DNA of 15,573 nucleotides, taken from positions 1 through 15,573 of the forward strand of contig DBVZ01000110.1 in assembly GCA_002308255.1 (NCBI GenBank). The letters are read 5' to 3'. Each line of letters opens with the position of its first letter. Within the stretch, counting starts at the first letter, position 1. The translations under genes were made by a program, and so were the position numbers. Positions 6,892 through 14,592 of this stretch are shown here, piece by piece. This DNA comes from Lachnospiraceae bacterium UBA1251. GTDB taxonomy: Bacteria; Bacillota; Clostridia; Lachnospirales; Lachnospiraceae. The notes below the pieces were generated by a model that was not told the origin of the DNA, did not search any database, and worked only from the letters and a program-made list of their open reading frames with translations.

Positions 6892-8259
6892 TCACATCAT
6901 CTGAAGCGCATACATCATCAGCAGATCATGATCGTTGAGGGAGGGCTCCTCGAGAACTGCCAGCAGCGCCGATTCCAGAATATATCCGATATTCTTTCCC
7001 GGCTTCATTCCCGCATCGATGAGATCCTGACCGTTGATCTTAAGATCTGCGACCGTGAGACAGTCCCCGCGGGCGATGATCTCCCGATAGATCTTTTCCG
7101 TCCCGCGGATCCGCTCAATGCTTCCGGCGTTATACTCCGGATTCTTTGCCATGGCATCGGCCATCTGCATCTTCAGATAATCCCCGAACAGATCCGGCCC
7201 GATCTGGGCGACCGCGCGCCGCACCTCCGCGTCCGAACGTTTCGGCCGAAGGTCGTGATACCGGATCAGTCTGGTCACTTGGCGGATCGTCTCATTGTCA
7301 AATTTCAGCCTTCTTAAGATCTCCTCCGCCTTTTCCGCGCCTGCCCCGGCGTGTCCCTTGAAGTGATCCCTGCCGGTGCTGTCTTTGTAATGGACAAGCG
7401 GTTTCGCAATATCATGCAGCAGCATCGCAAGGCGAAGGACCGGGTCCGGCTCGATCGCCTGCATGGAATGCACGATATGTTCCCCCACGCTGTAGATGTG
7501 AAAAGGCGTATTCTGCTCCGTCTTCATGCAGACATCGAACTCCGGCAGAAAGACTGCCGTAATGCCTGCTTCGTATGCCCGGGTCCACAGTTCCGGATGC
7601 GGCGAGCTGATCGTTTTCATCATTTCGTCCCGCACCCGCTCGATACTGATCTTCTTCAGATCAGATGCATGGCTCTTTACGGCTTCCCACGTCCGCTCCT
7701 CCACGGAAAACCCCAGCTGGGCGGCAAAGCGGAGCGCCCGCATGACACGCAGGGCGTCTTCCGAAAACCGTTCCGACGGATCCCCGACACAGCGGATCAC
7801 TCCCATCCGGAGGTCTTTTTCCCCTCCGAAAATGTCGACGATACCCCGGCGGGGATGGTATGCCATGGCATTGATCGTGAAATCCCTTCTCGCCAGGTCC
7901 TCTTTCAGAGATTCCGAGAATGTCACCTCTTTCGGATGTCTTCCGTCCTCATAGATGCCGTCGACGCGGTAGGTGGTCACTTCATAGGCGCCGCCCCGCA
8001 GAACGACAGTGACCGTTCCGTGCTGTATGCCCGTATCCACGGTATTCCGGAATACCTTCTTGATCTCCTTCGGCCGCGCGGACGTCGTGATATCGAAATC
8101 CTTTGGTTCCCTTCCGAGCATGAGGTCGCGGACGCATCCGCCGACCGCGTATGCCTCGAAACCGTTCTCCTCCAGTTTTCGGATGATATAGGACGGATCT
8201 TCCGGAAGGGCGGGCTCCCGCTCTCCGGAAAAAGCCGTATCCCGGATCTCTTCCGTCAT
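6892..8259 (-). CDS. cca: CCA tRNA nucleotidyltransferase
   Basis: Adds or repairs the 3' CCA end of tRNAs, 455 aa. Class II nucleotidyltransferase head: AVGGCVRDLMLGR (38-50), metal-binding aspartates in DFD (54-56), RRDFTINAMAY (124-134) and ERFSEDALRVMRALRFA (163-179). An HD domain follows, with LLHDIAKP around 280-287. The start at 8259 shares one base with the proS stop (TGATG), so translation is coupled; the ribosome binding site is poor. A longer frame begins inside the proS 3' end but is not supported. Full CCA addition, as opposed to A-only addition, is inferred because the window shows no second enzyme and its tRNA-Val lacks an encoded CCA. Last gene of the block that starts at 13816. 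Confidence 0.92.
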   Translation of the reverse strand: MTEEIRDTAFSGEREPALPEDPSYIIRKLEENGFEAYAVGGCVRDLMLGREPKDFDITTSARPKEIKKVFRNTVDTGIQHGTVTVVLRGGAYEVTTYRVDGIYEDGRHPKEVTFSESLKEDLARRDFTINAMAYHPRRGIVDIFGGEKDLRMGVIRCVGDPSERFSEDALRVMRALRFAAQLGFSVEERTWEAVKSHASDLKKISIERVRDEMMKTISSPHPELWTRAYEAGITAVFLPEFDVCMKTEQNTPFHIYSVGEHIVHSMQAIEPDPVLRLAMLLHDIAKPLVHYKDSTGRDHFKGHAGAGAEKAEEILRRLKFDNETIRQVTRLIRYHDLRPKRSDAEVRRAVAQIGPDLFGDYLKMQMADAMAKNPEYNAGSIERIRGTEKIYREIIARGDCLTVADLKINGQDLIDAGMKPGKNIGYILESALLAVLEEPSLNDHDLLMMYALQMM

Positions 8260-9704
8260 CAGTATGCTTTTCCCCAATAAACGAGATGCTTTGCTTTCCT
8301 GCCGCAGCATACGCACACGGCGCCATCCTTCGGCTCTCCTCCCTTAAACGGAATGCAGCGTGAAGTGCAGGTCGTGTCTTCTTTGATCTTTTCCTCGCAG
8401 GCAGGATCCCCGCACCAGTGTGCCTTGATGAATCCCGGCTTTTCGTCGGCAGTCTTTACGAATGTTTTGTAGTCATCTGCCTCGTAGATATGGGCGTCGC
8501 GGAACGCTTTTGCCTTTTCGAACAGGTTCTTCTGGATCTCTTCCAGAAGATCCTTTGCAGCATCCGCGATCGTTTCGATCGGCACTGTTGTCTTTTCCCC
8601 GGTATCCCTGCGGACAAGAACAGCCTGTCCGGATGCTATGTCGCGCGGCCCGAGTTCGATCCGCATCGGGAAGCCTCTCATTTCCTGCTCCGAGAACTTC
8701 CATCCCGGGCTCTTGTCGCTGTCGTCGAGGCGCACGCGGATACCGGCCTTCGCCAGCTCGTCCCGTACCTTCTCCGCCGCTTCCAGGACCCCTTCCTTCT
8801 TCATCTGGATCGGGATCACGACGGCCTGCACCGGCGCGACCTTCGGCGGAAGGACAAGTCCGGAATCATCTCCGTGGACCATGATAATGGCGCCGATCAT
8901 CCGGGTCGTCATGCCCCAGGATGTCTGATGAACATATTTCAGCGTATTATCCCTGTCCGTGAACTGGATCCCGAACGCTTTGGCGAATCCGTCTCCGAAA
9001 TTGTGGCTGGTTCCGGACTGCAGCGCTTTTCCGTCATGCATAAGCGATTCGATGGTGTAGGTCGCTTCCGCGCCGGCGAATTTTTCCTTGTCGGTCTTCC
9101 GGCCGCGCACGACCGGGATCGCAAGAAATTCCTCGCAGAAATCCGCGTAGATATTCAGCATCTGTTTTGTGCGCTCTTCCGCCTCTTCCGCGGTCGCATG
9201 GGCGGTGTGCCCTTCCTGCCACAGGAATTCGCGGGAGCGGAGAAACGGTCTCGTCGTCTTTTCCCAGCGCACGACGGAGCACCACTGGTTATAGACCTTC
9301 GGAAGATCACGGTAGGACTGGATATCTTTCGCGTAAAGATCACAGAAGAGCGTCTCCGACGTCGGGCGGACGCACATTCTCTCCTGCAGCGGATTCAGTC
9401 CTCCCTGCGTGACCCATGCCACTTCCGGGGCGAATCCTTCGACATGGTCCTTCTCTTTCTGCAGAAGGGATTCCGGAATGAACATCGGGAGATAGACGTT
9501 CTCGACGCCGGTCTCCTTGAACCGGCGGTCCAGCTCTTTCTGTATATTTTCCCAGATCGCGTAGCCGGCCGGCTTAATGACCATGCATCCTTTTACGGAT
9601 GTATAGCCGGTCAGTTCCGCTTTTTTGACCACATCGGTGTACCACTGCGCGAAATCCTCGTCTCTTGACGTGATCGCTTCTACGAGTTTTTTGTCGCCTG
9701 CCAT
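8259..9704 (-). CDS. proS: Prolyl-tRNA synthetase, archaeal/eukaryotic type
   Basis: Charges tRNA-Pro with proline in the cytoplasm; 481 aa. This is the shorter class II form without the editing insertion of E. coli ProRS. Visible are the motif 2 region [20 protein letters not shown] (152-171), the motif 3 stretch [10 protein letters not shown], and an anticodon-binding domain. The C-terminal zinc-binding module has CGDPAC, TTCTSRC and VCVCCGR cysteines and ends in the Tyr typical of this type. AAGGAGG lies upstream of the ATG with a rather long 11-base spacing. It sits 72 bases after the deaminase gene, and its stop overlaps the cca start. No T-box leader is visible in the short gap upstream. 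Confidence 0.95.
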   Translation of the reverse strand: MAGDKKLVEAITSRDEDFAQWYTDVVKKAELTGYTSVKGCMVIKPAGYAIWENIQKELDRRFKETGVENVYLPMFIPESLLQKEKDHVEGFAPEVAWVTQGGLNPLQERMCVRPTSETLFCDLYAKDIQSYRDLPKVYNQWCSVVRWEKTTRPFLRSREFLWQEGHTAHATAEEAEERTKQMLNIYADFCEEFLAIPVVRGRKTDKEKFAGAEATYTIESLMHDGKALQSGTSHNFGDGFAKAFGIQFTDRDNTLKYVHQTSWGMTTRMIGAIIMVHGDDSGLVLPPKVAPVQAVVIPIQMKKEGVLEAAEKVRDELAKAGIRVRLDDSDKSPGWKFSEQEMRGFPMRIELGPRDIASGQAVLVRRDTGEKTTVPIETIADAAKDLLEEIQKNLFEKAKAFRDAHIYEADDYKTFVKTADEKPGFIKAHWCGDPACEEKIKEDTTCTSRCIPFKGGEPKDGAVCVCCGRKAKHLVYWGKAY

Positions 9705-9733
9705 TAAGATCTTGTCCTCCTTAAATATGAATC

Positions 9734-9752
9734 GCCGTCCGGACGGCCGTCG
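9734..9752. repeat. Overlapping GC palindromes before proS
   Basis: GCCGTCCGGACGGC (9734-9747) is a perfect 14-base palindrome. It overlaps a second one, GACGGCCGTC (9743-9752), so two alternative hairpins are possible in the mRNA gap between the deaminase gene and proS. No T run follows on the minus strand, so it is not a standard terminator. Confidence 0.5.
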
Positions 9753-9776
9753 GCCTTGGCGCGGACAGCGTTATGA

Positions 9777-10265
9777 TTATAATTCCAGCTCCACCCGGCG
9801 GCCGCTGCTGGTGTAATGATAGTAGCGCACCCCTGCCGCGTTGAACATCCTGCGCGACGCGACGGTCGCGGGCTGATCCGCGTACTTGTCCGAATCGTAG
9901 ATCACCGTACGGATCCCCGCCTGAATGATCGCTTTGGCGCATTCATTGCAGGGAAAGAGCGTCACATAGATCTTGGCGCCTTCGAGAGAGCCTCCTCTGT
10001 AGTTGAGGATCGCGTTGAGCTCGCTGTGCGCCGCATAAAAGTATTTTGTCTTCAGGGGATCATCGCCTTCTCTCGCCCACGGAAAATCGTCGTCCGAGCA
10101 CCCGGTCGGGAATCCGTTGTATCCCATGGAAAGGATCTTGTTGTCCTCACTGACGATACATGCGCCGACCTGTGTATTCGGGTCTTTGGAGCGCATCGCC
10201 GACATCTTGGCAACACCCATGAAATACTCGTCCCATGTCAGGTAATCCTGCCTTTTCTCATTCAT
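9777..10265 (-). CDS. Deoxycytidylate (dCMP) deaminase family protein, ComEB-like
   Basis: Zinc-dependent deaminase of 162 aa, expected to convert dCMP to dUMP for dTTP synthesis. The zinc site is HSELNAI (His80, the proton-shuttling Glu82; Ser replaces the usual Ala between them) and PCNEC (Cys106, Cys109). N-terminal features such as DPNTQVGACIV and GYNGFPTG are those of dCMP deaminases. The ATG at 10265 has GGGAGGA just upstream and overlaps the end of sua5 by eight bases, pointing to coupled translation. Some annotators call this family ComEB because of the Bacillus competence operon; nothing here supports a competence role. Confidence 0.9.
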   Translation of the reverse strand: MNEKRQDYLTWDEYFMGVAKMSAMRSKDPNTQVGACIVSEDNKILSMGYNGFPTGCSDDDFPWAREGDDPLKTKYFYAAHSELNAILNYRGGSLEGAKIYVTLFPCNECAKAIIQAGIRTVIYDSDKYADQPATVASRRMFNAAGVRYYHYTSSGRRVELEL

Positions 10266-11355
10266 AACGTTCCTCCCGGGCAAACGGCCCCTCCGCACGG
10301 ACAACGGTGTGGCCGGCCGCTTTCAGAAGCCTGTTCATGATCGCCTGTCCGAGCCTCGGCGTTTCAAACGCCTCCGAATAGATGATATCAATGTTATTTT
10401 CGTCAAAGATCCGCAGCTGTCCGAACAGGTGCTTTGCGATGCTCTCTTCTTTTTCAAGGGAACCGACGGGGCTCACCATCACAGATGAGTTCGCCGCGTT
10501 CTCATAAAATGCGGCTGTCTCATCGCTGCAAAGAACGGCCGTCCGTTTTCCCTGCGCCGCTGCTTTTCCCACCAGAGTGCGGATCATCTCCGTGACGGGT
10601 CCTCTTTCGCCTTCCACCACGATCAGCGGCGCTTTCGGGGCGTAGTGCCGGTACCTCATTCCCGGCGCCTTCGGGCGCACGTTCTGATCTTCCGAGAGGA
10701 TGCCCGGATCGACTTTTACCTCCCCGAGCACTTCCGAGAGCATTTCATAATTGATAAAGCCCGGCCGGAGAATGACAGGGATCTCTTCCGTAAAGTCGAC
10801 GATCGTCGACTCGAGACCGATTGCTGAGGATCCCCCGTCAATGATCATTTCGATCCGCCCGTCCAGATCCTGCTTTACGTGACGCGCACTCGTGGGACTC
10901 GGTCTTCCTGACGCATTCGCGCTCGGTGCCGCGACAAAACCGCCGGCTGCCCGGATCAAAGCCCTGGCTGTCGGGTGGGAAGGAAAACGCACTGCCACGG
11001 TCGGCAGTCCGCCGGTCGTCTCTGTCGGCACCTCCTCTGTTTTCTGGAAGATCATCGTGACAGGTCCCGGCCAGTACTCGTTCATCAGGAGCTTCGCGTT
11101 CCCCGGAACCTCTTCGGCGATTCGTTCCAGATCTTTGAGATCAGCGATATGGACGATCAGGGGATTATCGGAAGGTCTGCCTTTCGCTGCGTAGATCTTT
11201 CTGGAAGATTCCGGGTTCAGGGCATCGCCCCCGAGACCGTACACGGTCTCGGTCGGGAAAGCCACAAGCCCTCCGCTCCGAAGGATCCTGCCCGCCTCTT
11301 CGATGACCTCTGCGTCAGGGGAACCCGGATCGACCTTTTTTATGATCGTTTTCAT
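10258..11355 (-). CDS. sua5: L-threonylcarbamoyladenylate synthase (Sua5 type)
   Basis: Makes threonylcarbamoyl-AMP from threonine, bicarbonate and ATP for the t6A base at position 37 of ANN-decoding tRNAs; 365 aa. The N-terminal YrdC-like domain has AFPTETVYGLGGDA (32-45), KGRPSDNPL (58-66) and PSANASGRPSPTS (144-156). The interdomain segment APGMRYRHYAPK (230-241) and a C-terminal Sua5 domain of about 120 residues make it the long Sua5 form and not the short TsaC form. The ATG lies only three bases after the stop of the DivIVA-domain gene and has no Shine-Dalgarno, so ribosomes probably reinitiate from upstream. Its 3' end overlaps the deaminase gene by eight bases. Confidence 0.93.
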   Translation of the reverse strand: MKTIIKKVDPGSPDAEVIEEAGRILRSGGLVAFPTETVYGLGGDALNPESSRKIYAAKGRPSDNPLIVHIADLKDLERIAEEVPGNAKLLMNEYWPGPVTMIFQKTEEVPTETTGGLPTVAVRFPSHPTARALIRAAGGFVAAPSANASGRPSPTSARHVKQDLDGRIEMIIDGGSSAIGLESTIVDFTEEIPVILRPGFINYEMLSEVLGEVKVDPGILSEDQNVRPKAPGMRYRHYAPKAPLIVVEGERGPVTEMIRTLVGKAAAQGKRTAVLCSDETAAFYENAANSSVMVSPVGSLEKEESIAKHLFGQLRIFDENNIDIIYSEAFETPRLGQAIMNRLLKAAGHTVVRAEGPFAREERYE

Positions 11356-11358
11356 ATG

Positions 11359-12057
11359 TCAAAGGGTTTCCGGATCGATCTCATTAAAATCGGCATCGTC
11401 GGGATCGTCTTCATCGAAAAATTCCCCATCCCCGTACTGACCGATATCTTCCGGCATCGCATCAAATACAGAGTGCGCATCGGCACACCCCTTCGCAAAA
11501 CGGCTCTGCGCTTCTTCAAGAAGGTCGATCATCCCCCTGATCTGCACGCGGATATCCGCGAACCTGGTGCGTCCGTCCGCCATTCCCGTCTCCACGGTAT
11601 CCTGTACGGCTTCGACGCGGCGTTTCGCTTCCGCATCGGCATCATCAAGGATCATCTTCTCCTGGGCTTTCGCTTCATCCAGTACGGTCTGCGCCTGGGA
11701 AAGGATCTGCTGTTCTTTTACGTGGGCATCCGCAAGGATCTCGCCCGCGCGGAGGTTGGCTTCCTCAAGGATCTTGTCCGCTTTCAGCTGCGCCTCATAG
11801 ACGAGTCCGGCGATCTTGTCGTAATGATCGATATAGGTCTTGTATTTTGTCTCGATCTCCTGCTCCAGCTCTTCCTTCTGACGTTCTTTTTTCTCGATCC
11901 TCCGGGAGAGATCATCGATCTGTTTATCAGCTTCGCGGCTCTTTGCTTCCAGCCTGCCCAGCTTCTGCTTGTACTCCGCTTCCAGTTCATTGATATACAT
12001 ATTGACTTCTTCCTTGTTGTACCCCCGCAGCTCGATCTCAAAATCACGTTCGTCCAT
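11359..12057 (-). CDS. DivIVA-domain coiled-coil protein
   Basis: 232 aa. The N-terminal motif FEIELRGYNKEEVNMYINEL is the DivIVA/GpsB membrane-curvature or septum-targeting motif. Two long heptad-rich stretches follow (about 22-75 and 85-165), the second rich in Ala, Glu and Gln (for example ILADAHVKEQQILSQAQTVL). The tail after about 205 is very acidic (GEFFDEDDPDDADF). The start at 12057 is set by AAGGAGG with five bases of spacing. Likely a cytoplasmic scaffold at division sites or poles; the exact role is not known. It follows the GH18 gene by 76 bases and precedes sua5 by three. It lacks the usual division-cluster neighbours of true divIVA, so I give no gene symbol. Confidence 0.85.
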   Translation of the reverse strand: MDERDFEIELRGYNKEEVNMYINELEAEYKQKLGRLEAKSREADKQIDDLSRRIEKKERQKEELEQEIETKYKTYIDHYDKIAGLVYEAQLKADKILEEANLRAGEILADAHVKEQQILSQAQTVLDEAKAQEKMILDDADAEAKRRVEAVQDTVETGMADGRTRFADIRVQIRGMIDLLEEAQSRFAKGCADAHSVFDAMPEDIGQYGDGEFFDEDDPDDADFNEIDPETL

Positions 12058-12074
12058 CTTTACCTCCTTGCCCC

Positions 12075-12097
12075 GGCACGTCTTCCCCCCGCGTGCC
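12075..12097 (-). promoter_or_regulatory. Stem-loop in the leader of the DivIVA-domain gene
   Basis: GGCACG (12075-12080) and CGTGCC (12092-12097) flank an 11-base loop with a run of C (G on the mRNA). It lies just upstream of the AAGGAGG of this gene. With no T run it is not a terminator; an influence on ribosome access is a guess. Confidence 0.3.
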
Positions 12098-12116
12098 TTT
12101 ATCATGTACAGCAACC

Positions 12117-12134
12117 GTTAATTGATTTATTAAC
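12117..12134. promoter_or_regulatory. Inverted repeat GTTAAT-N6-ATTAAC, candidate operator
   Basis: Exact six-base arms at 12117-12122 and 12129-12134 lie at the stop codon of the GH18 gene and ahead of the DivIVA-domain gene. The AT-only stem is too weak for a terminator hairpin, so a protein-binding site is the more natural reading. No promoter of good quality was found beside it. Confidence 0.3.
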
Positions 12135-13816
12135 TATTTTTCAAGCAGATTCCAGATCTCCGGCATCTCCAGCCCGAGTTTCCAGGCTGCGGTGCCCGCG
12201 ACGCTGTATTTGCTGATCAGTTCTATTTTGGCGCGCAGCGACCGCTCGTTTTCCAGCCAGATCTGTTTCTTGGCACCGCTGGTCACTTCCGCGTATTCCT
12301 GCTGCGTTTCCTCATCCCAGACGGTCTTCATGCCGTACTCGGATACTGCTTCCATCGCTTCCCGCATGCCCATGGCCTTGCTGGTCGGCTTGTTGCCCGC
12401 CGTGGATTCCCACATGCGCGTATAGAACGGCAGTGCGATGATGATCTTGTTCACCGGTACTTCCGCCATCGTCCCCGTGATCGCCTGCTGCACCCAGGAA
12501 ATGCTGGAAACGCTTCCCGCCTCGTCGCTTCCCGCGTGATGCTCGTCGTATGCCATCGTAACGATATAATCCGCAGCTTCCGCCTGGGCGGCGCGATTCA
12601 GGTAGAGATTATACAGCTGCGGCACATAGCTGTCCACTGACAGCACGATGTTCTCCCGCGCGCACTGCACCTCGAGCTCCCGGATCAGCATAAGATAGGC
12701 GCCGGCACTTTCTTCCCTGACATTTTCAAAATCCAGATTGAGGCCGTCCGCACCGCACCCCTTCACGCTCAGGACGAGATTTTCGGCAAGCTGCTGCCGC
12801 ACTTCGGTTCTCTCAAGCAGCGCTTTCGTATCCTGCGGCGAGGCAAGCGTACCGTCGAAATCATTGGCGACCGCCCAGACTTTCATGCCCAGGGAATGAG
12901 CAGTCGTCACGTAATCCGCGCTGGAAAGATCCGTATAGGATCCGTTCACGTCATTCATGAAGAACCAGGTCGGCGCGATGACATTGATGCCGTGCGTGCC
13001 CTCAAGCGCTTCCTTGAGCGCGTCATTCGCCCACTGGGAATCCGTCTGGTGAAAGACCATATTGATCGGAAAATCGTATAAGATATCCTTGTAGGAACCG
13101 ATCCGGCTCTCATGGGCCGGCGGATCTTCTTCCTGACCCAGGTAAATGCTCTCCGTATACCCGATGAACCCGTCCTCGGTCTGAACTCTCATCCAGGGTT
13201 CTTCCTCCGACAGGAAATATACCTTTTCTCCCGCCGCAAGGTCTCGGATGATCGGGCTGCGGACATCTGCATTCTGCCGGACCGGAGCGTCCTCAAGCAC
13301 CGTCCGGACGGGGACGTCAAATGCCGTGCGGATGAACACCTGGGGAGCTTCCGTGACGGGCCCGGCTTCGATATCCGAGCAGTGCGCGAGAAAATCGCAG
13401 GACACATACAGGCCGTCTTCCGTATGCAGCGCGCATTCCTCATCTCCGAAAGGCGTCTCGTCCGGACTGATGTTGAGGATCTCGTCCGGCAGCGCCACCG
13501 TGAGGATATCCGCCTTCTCGTCATAATACATCCTGTTATTGATATACTTCAGGGCATCCTCATAAAGAATGTAAACGATCCCGTATTCGGTCACCGCCTT
13601 GTTCGGAAGGATCTCCCCGGAGATGACGACCGCTTTTTCGTCTGCCTCAGGCATTCCGAAATAGGCAGCGGCATCGAGGTGCTCCGTGGAGGGCGCACCG
13701 CTGTCTTTCATAAAAAAGATAAGCCCCGCCGCTGCCGCGGCTATTGTGGCAAACACCACAAGAACAAGCGGAAACGCGCTTTTCTTTTTTTTCTTTGATT
13801 TCGATACTTTGCCCAT
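12134..13816 (-). CDS. Membrane-anchored SH3-domain GH18 glycosyl hydrolase (YaaH-like)
   Basis: 560 aa. A lysine-rich cytoplasmic start (KSKKKKKS) and one hydrophobic segment (about 14-36) anchor it with the rest outside. Residues about 50-125 resemble a copper-amine-oxidase-like N-terminal or stalk domain, and about 167-228 a bacterial SH3 fold (APVRQNADVRSPII, EPWMRVQTEDGFIGY). From about 245 a GH18 barrel runs to the end. Its active-site strand is DGLNLDFE (357-364), keeping Asp362 and the acid Glu364; Asn at the third position is usual in YaaH/SleL relatives. The later MAYDEHH also fits. It probably binds or cuts peptidoglycan. No Shine-Dalgarno is present, and an extended -10 lies nine bases before the ATG, so the mRNA is probably leaderless. 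First gene of the block reaching cca. Confidence 0.87.
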   Translation of the reverse strand: MGKVSKSKKKKKSAFPLVLVVFATIAAAAAGLIFFMKDSGAPSTEHLDAAAYFGMPEADEKAVVISGEILPNKAVTEYGIVYILYEDALKYINNRMYYDEKADILTVALPDEILNISPDETPFGDEECALHTEDGLYVSCDFLAHCSDIEAGPVTEAPQVFIRTAFDVPVRTVLEDAPVRQNADVRSPIIRDLAAGEKVYFLSEEEPWMRVQTEDGFIGYTESIYLGQEEDPPAHESRIGSYKDILYDFPINMVFHQTDSQWANDALKEALEGTHGINVIAPTWFFMNDVNGSYTDLSSADYVTTAHSLGMKVWAVANDFDGTLASPQDTKALLERTEVRQQLAENLVLSVKGCGADGLNLDFENVREESAGAYLMLIRELEVQCARENIVLSVDSYVPQLYNLYLNRAAQAEAADYIVTMAYDEHHAGSDEAGSVSSISWVQQAITGTMAEVPVNKIIIALPFYTRMWESTAGNKPTSKAMGMREAMEAVSEYGMKTVWDEETQQEYAEVTSGAKKQIWLENERSLRAKIELISKYSVAGTAAWKLGLEMPEIWNLLEK

Positions 13817-13825
13817 AATAAACAG

Positions 13826-13854
13826 ATTATAACAGTAAATCGGAGGTTCGTCAC
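13826..13854 (-). promoter_or_regulatory. Extended -10 promoter of the GH18 gene
   Basis: On the minus strand, TGTTATAAT gives an extended -10 with TATAAT at 13831-13826. A partial -35 GTGACG (13854-13849, four of six consensus bases) lies 17 bases upstream. The expected start is A13819, only three bases before the ATG. Confidence 0.7.
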
Positions 13855-13890
13855 TATTCGCGGAGCAAATAATTCATAGAAAATGGCCAT

Positions 13891-13938
13891 AAAAAATCCG
13901 CTTCGGACTGTGCACTCTGAAACCTTTCCGAAGCGGAT
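13891..13938 (-). terminator. Intrinsic terminator of the small gene at 13989
   Basis: A perfect 12-base-pair stem, ATCCGCTTCGGA (13896-13907) with TCCGAAGCGGAT (13927-13938), has a 19-base loop and six T on the minus strand (13896-13891). It sits about 50 bases after the stop of the small hypothetical gene and insulates the GH18 promoter. Confidence 0.88.
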
Positions 13939-13988
13939 CCACTGTTATTCAATACTATGATTATTTCCTGTCAGGGGTTGTTATCTGC

Positions 13989-14249
13989 TTATCCTCCCTG
14001 CTTTTCATCCGCAAGGAGAATCCTGTTGAAATGGACTTTGATCACCTTCCCTTCTTCCGATTCCACGAGGTCTCTCATATAGGTAGCCCCGGGATCTTTT
14101 GCCATGGTTTCTGCCAGAAATCTGGGCGAGCACTCCTCGTCGTAAGGATAATAGAGCCTGACGCCTTCGTTTTCGTAGGCGCGCAGTTCTTTCAGATACG
14201 CTTTGAATATTCTTCGTGGATTTTCGCCTGTCATTTCTGTTCTTTGCAT
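13989..14249 (-). CDS. Small conserved-looking protein of unknown function
   Basis: Not recognised. From the ATG at 14249 it has 86 aa, from the ATG at 14234 it has 81. It is soluble and charged, rich in Glu, Arg and Tyr, with no membrane segment or Cys-based metal site (a single Cys). Segments RIFKAYLKELRAYENEG and YYPYDEECSPRFLAETMA suggest a helical then mixed domain. Codon use downstream of 14234 looks like that of neighbouring genes, and a strong terminator follows, so the gene is probably real. The frame stays open upstream to a GTG at 14561, but that stretch has poor codon use, hairpins and repeats, so I do not count it as coding. Neither Met has a good ribosome binding site, so the start is uncertain. 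Confidence 0.55.
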   Translation of the reverse strand: MQRTEMTGENPRRIFKAYLKELRAYENEGVRLYYPYDEECSPRFLAETMAKDPGATYMRDLVESEEGKVIKVHFNRILLADEKQGG

Positions 14250-14592
14250 AAGACGCCGGACATGAAAAATGTAAGAGTTTCCCGAACGGGTGAATATTTT
14301 CGGTACGTGGGGATAAATGAATGAATATTCGTGAATTGTGAATATCTTTGATATGAACCGGAACTGTTCCCAAGATGAATCAGATAAGATCTCCGGACAT
14401 GCCGGAGGAGACACGAACCATTGAAAGATACGAAAGCTTTGTTCGAAGACGGCATTCGCCTGCCTTTTTCCGGCGTCCCCGCTGCTTCTCACCTCCTTCT
14501 TTTCTTTACTGAACGGCTCCCGCAAGATCAACATAACCAATTCCGCCGACAAATGCAACACAGCGGGATCAGGTTCCGATGAGAGTATAAAA
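14250..14592 (-). other. Long unexplained leader-like region before the small gene
   Basis: About 340 bases without a convincing gene. On the minus strand it holds a possible -10 TATACT (14589-14584, weak -35) and a stem TCCCGC/GCGGGA (14563-14568 with 14518-14523) extended by GAAC/GTTC. It also holds an AAGGAGG ribosome-binding-like site (near 14493-14499) with no start codon within reach, a hairpin CTCCGG-N5-CCGGAG (14391-14407), and several TGAATAT repeats. It could be a structured leader, a small RNA or a decayed gene. Confidence 0.4.

Noticed and set aside
8528..8550. Nine-base-pair hairpin inside proS
   Set aside because: It falls within Leu-Glu-Glu codons well inside the gene, with no intergenic context; short hairpins of this kind are expected by chance.
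9705..9776. T-box leader for proS
   Set aside because: The gap is only 72 bases and has no recognisable T-box sequence or antiterminator; proS follows a co-directional gene.
10795..10810. 16-base palindrome GTCGACGATCGTCGAC in sua5
   Set aside because: It encodes a conserved STIVDF-type segment and has no loop or context suggesting function; probably a coding coincidence.
10975..12216. 413-codon + strand frame across sua5, the DivIVA-domain gene and part of the GH18 gene
   Set aside because: It lies opposite three well-supported genes and their ribosome binding sites. Its Phe/Leu/Asp-rich translation is what the reverse strand of coiled-coil codons gives.
14250..14561. N-terminal extension of the small unknown protein to a GTG at 14561
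   Set aside because: The stretch has hairpins, repeats and poor codon use, unlike the downstream part, and no ribosome binding site for the GTG.
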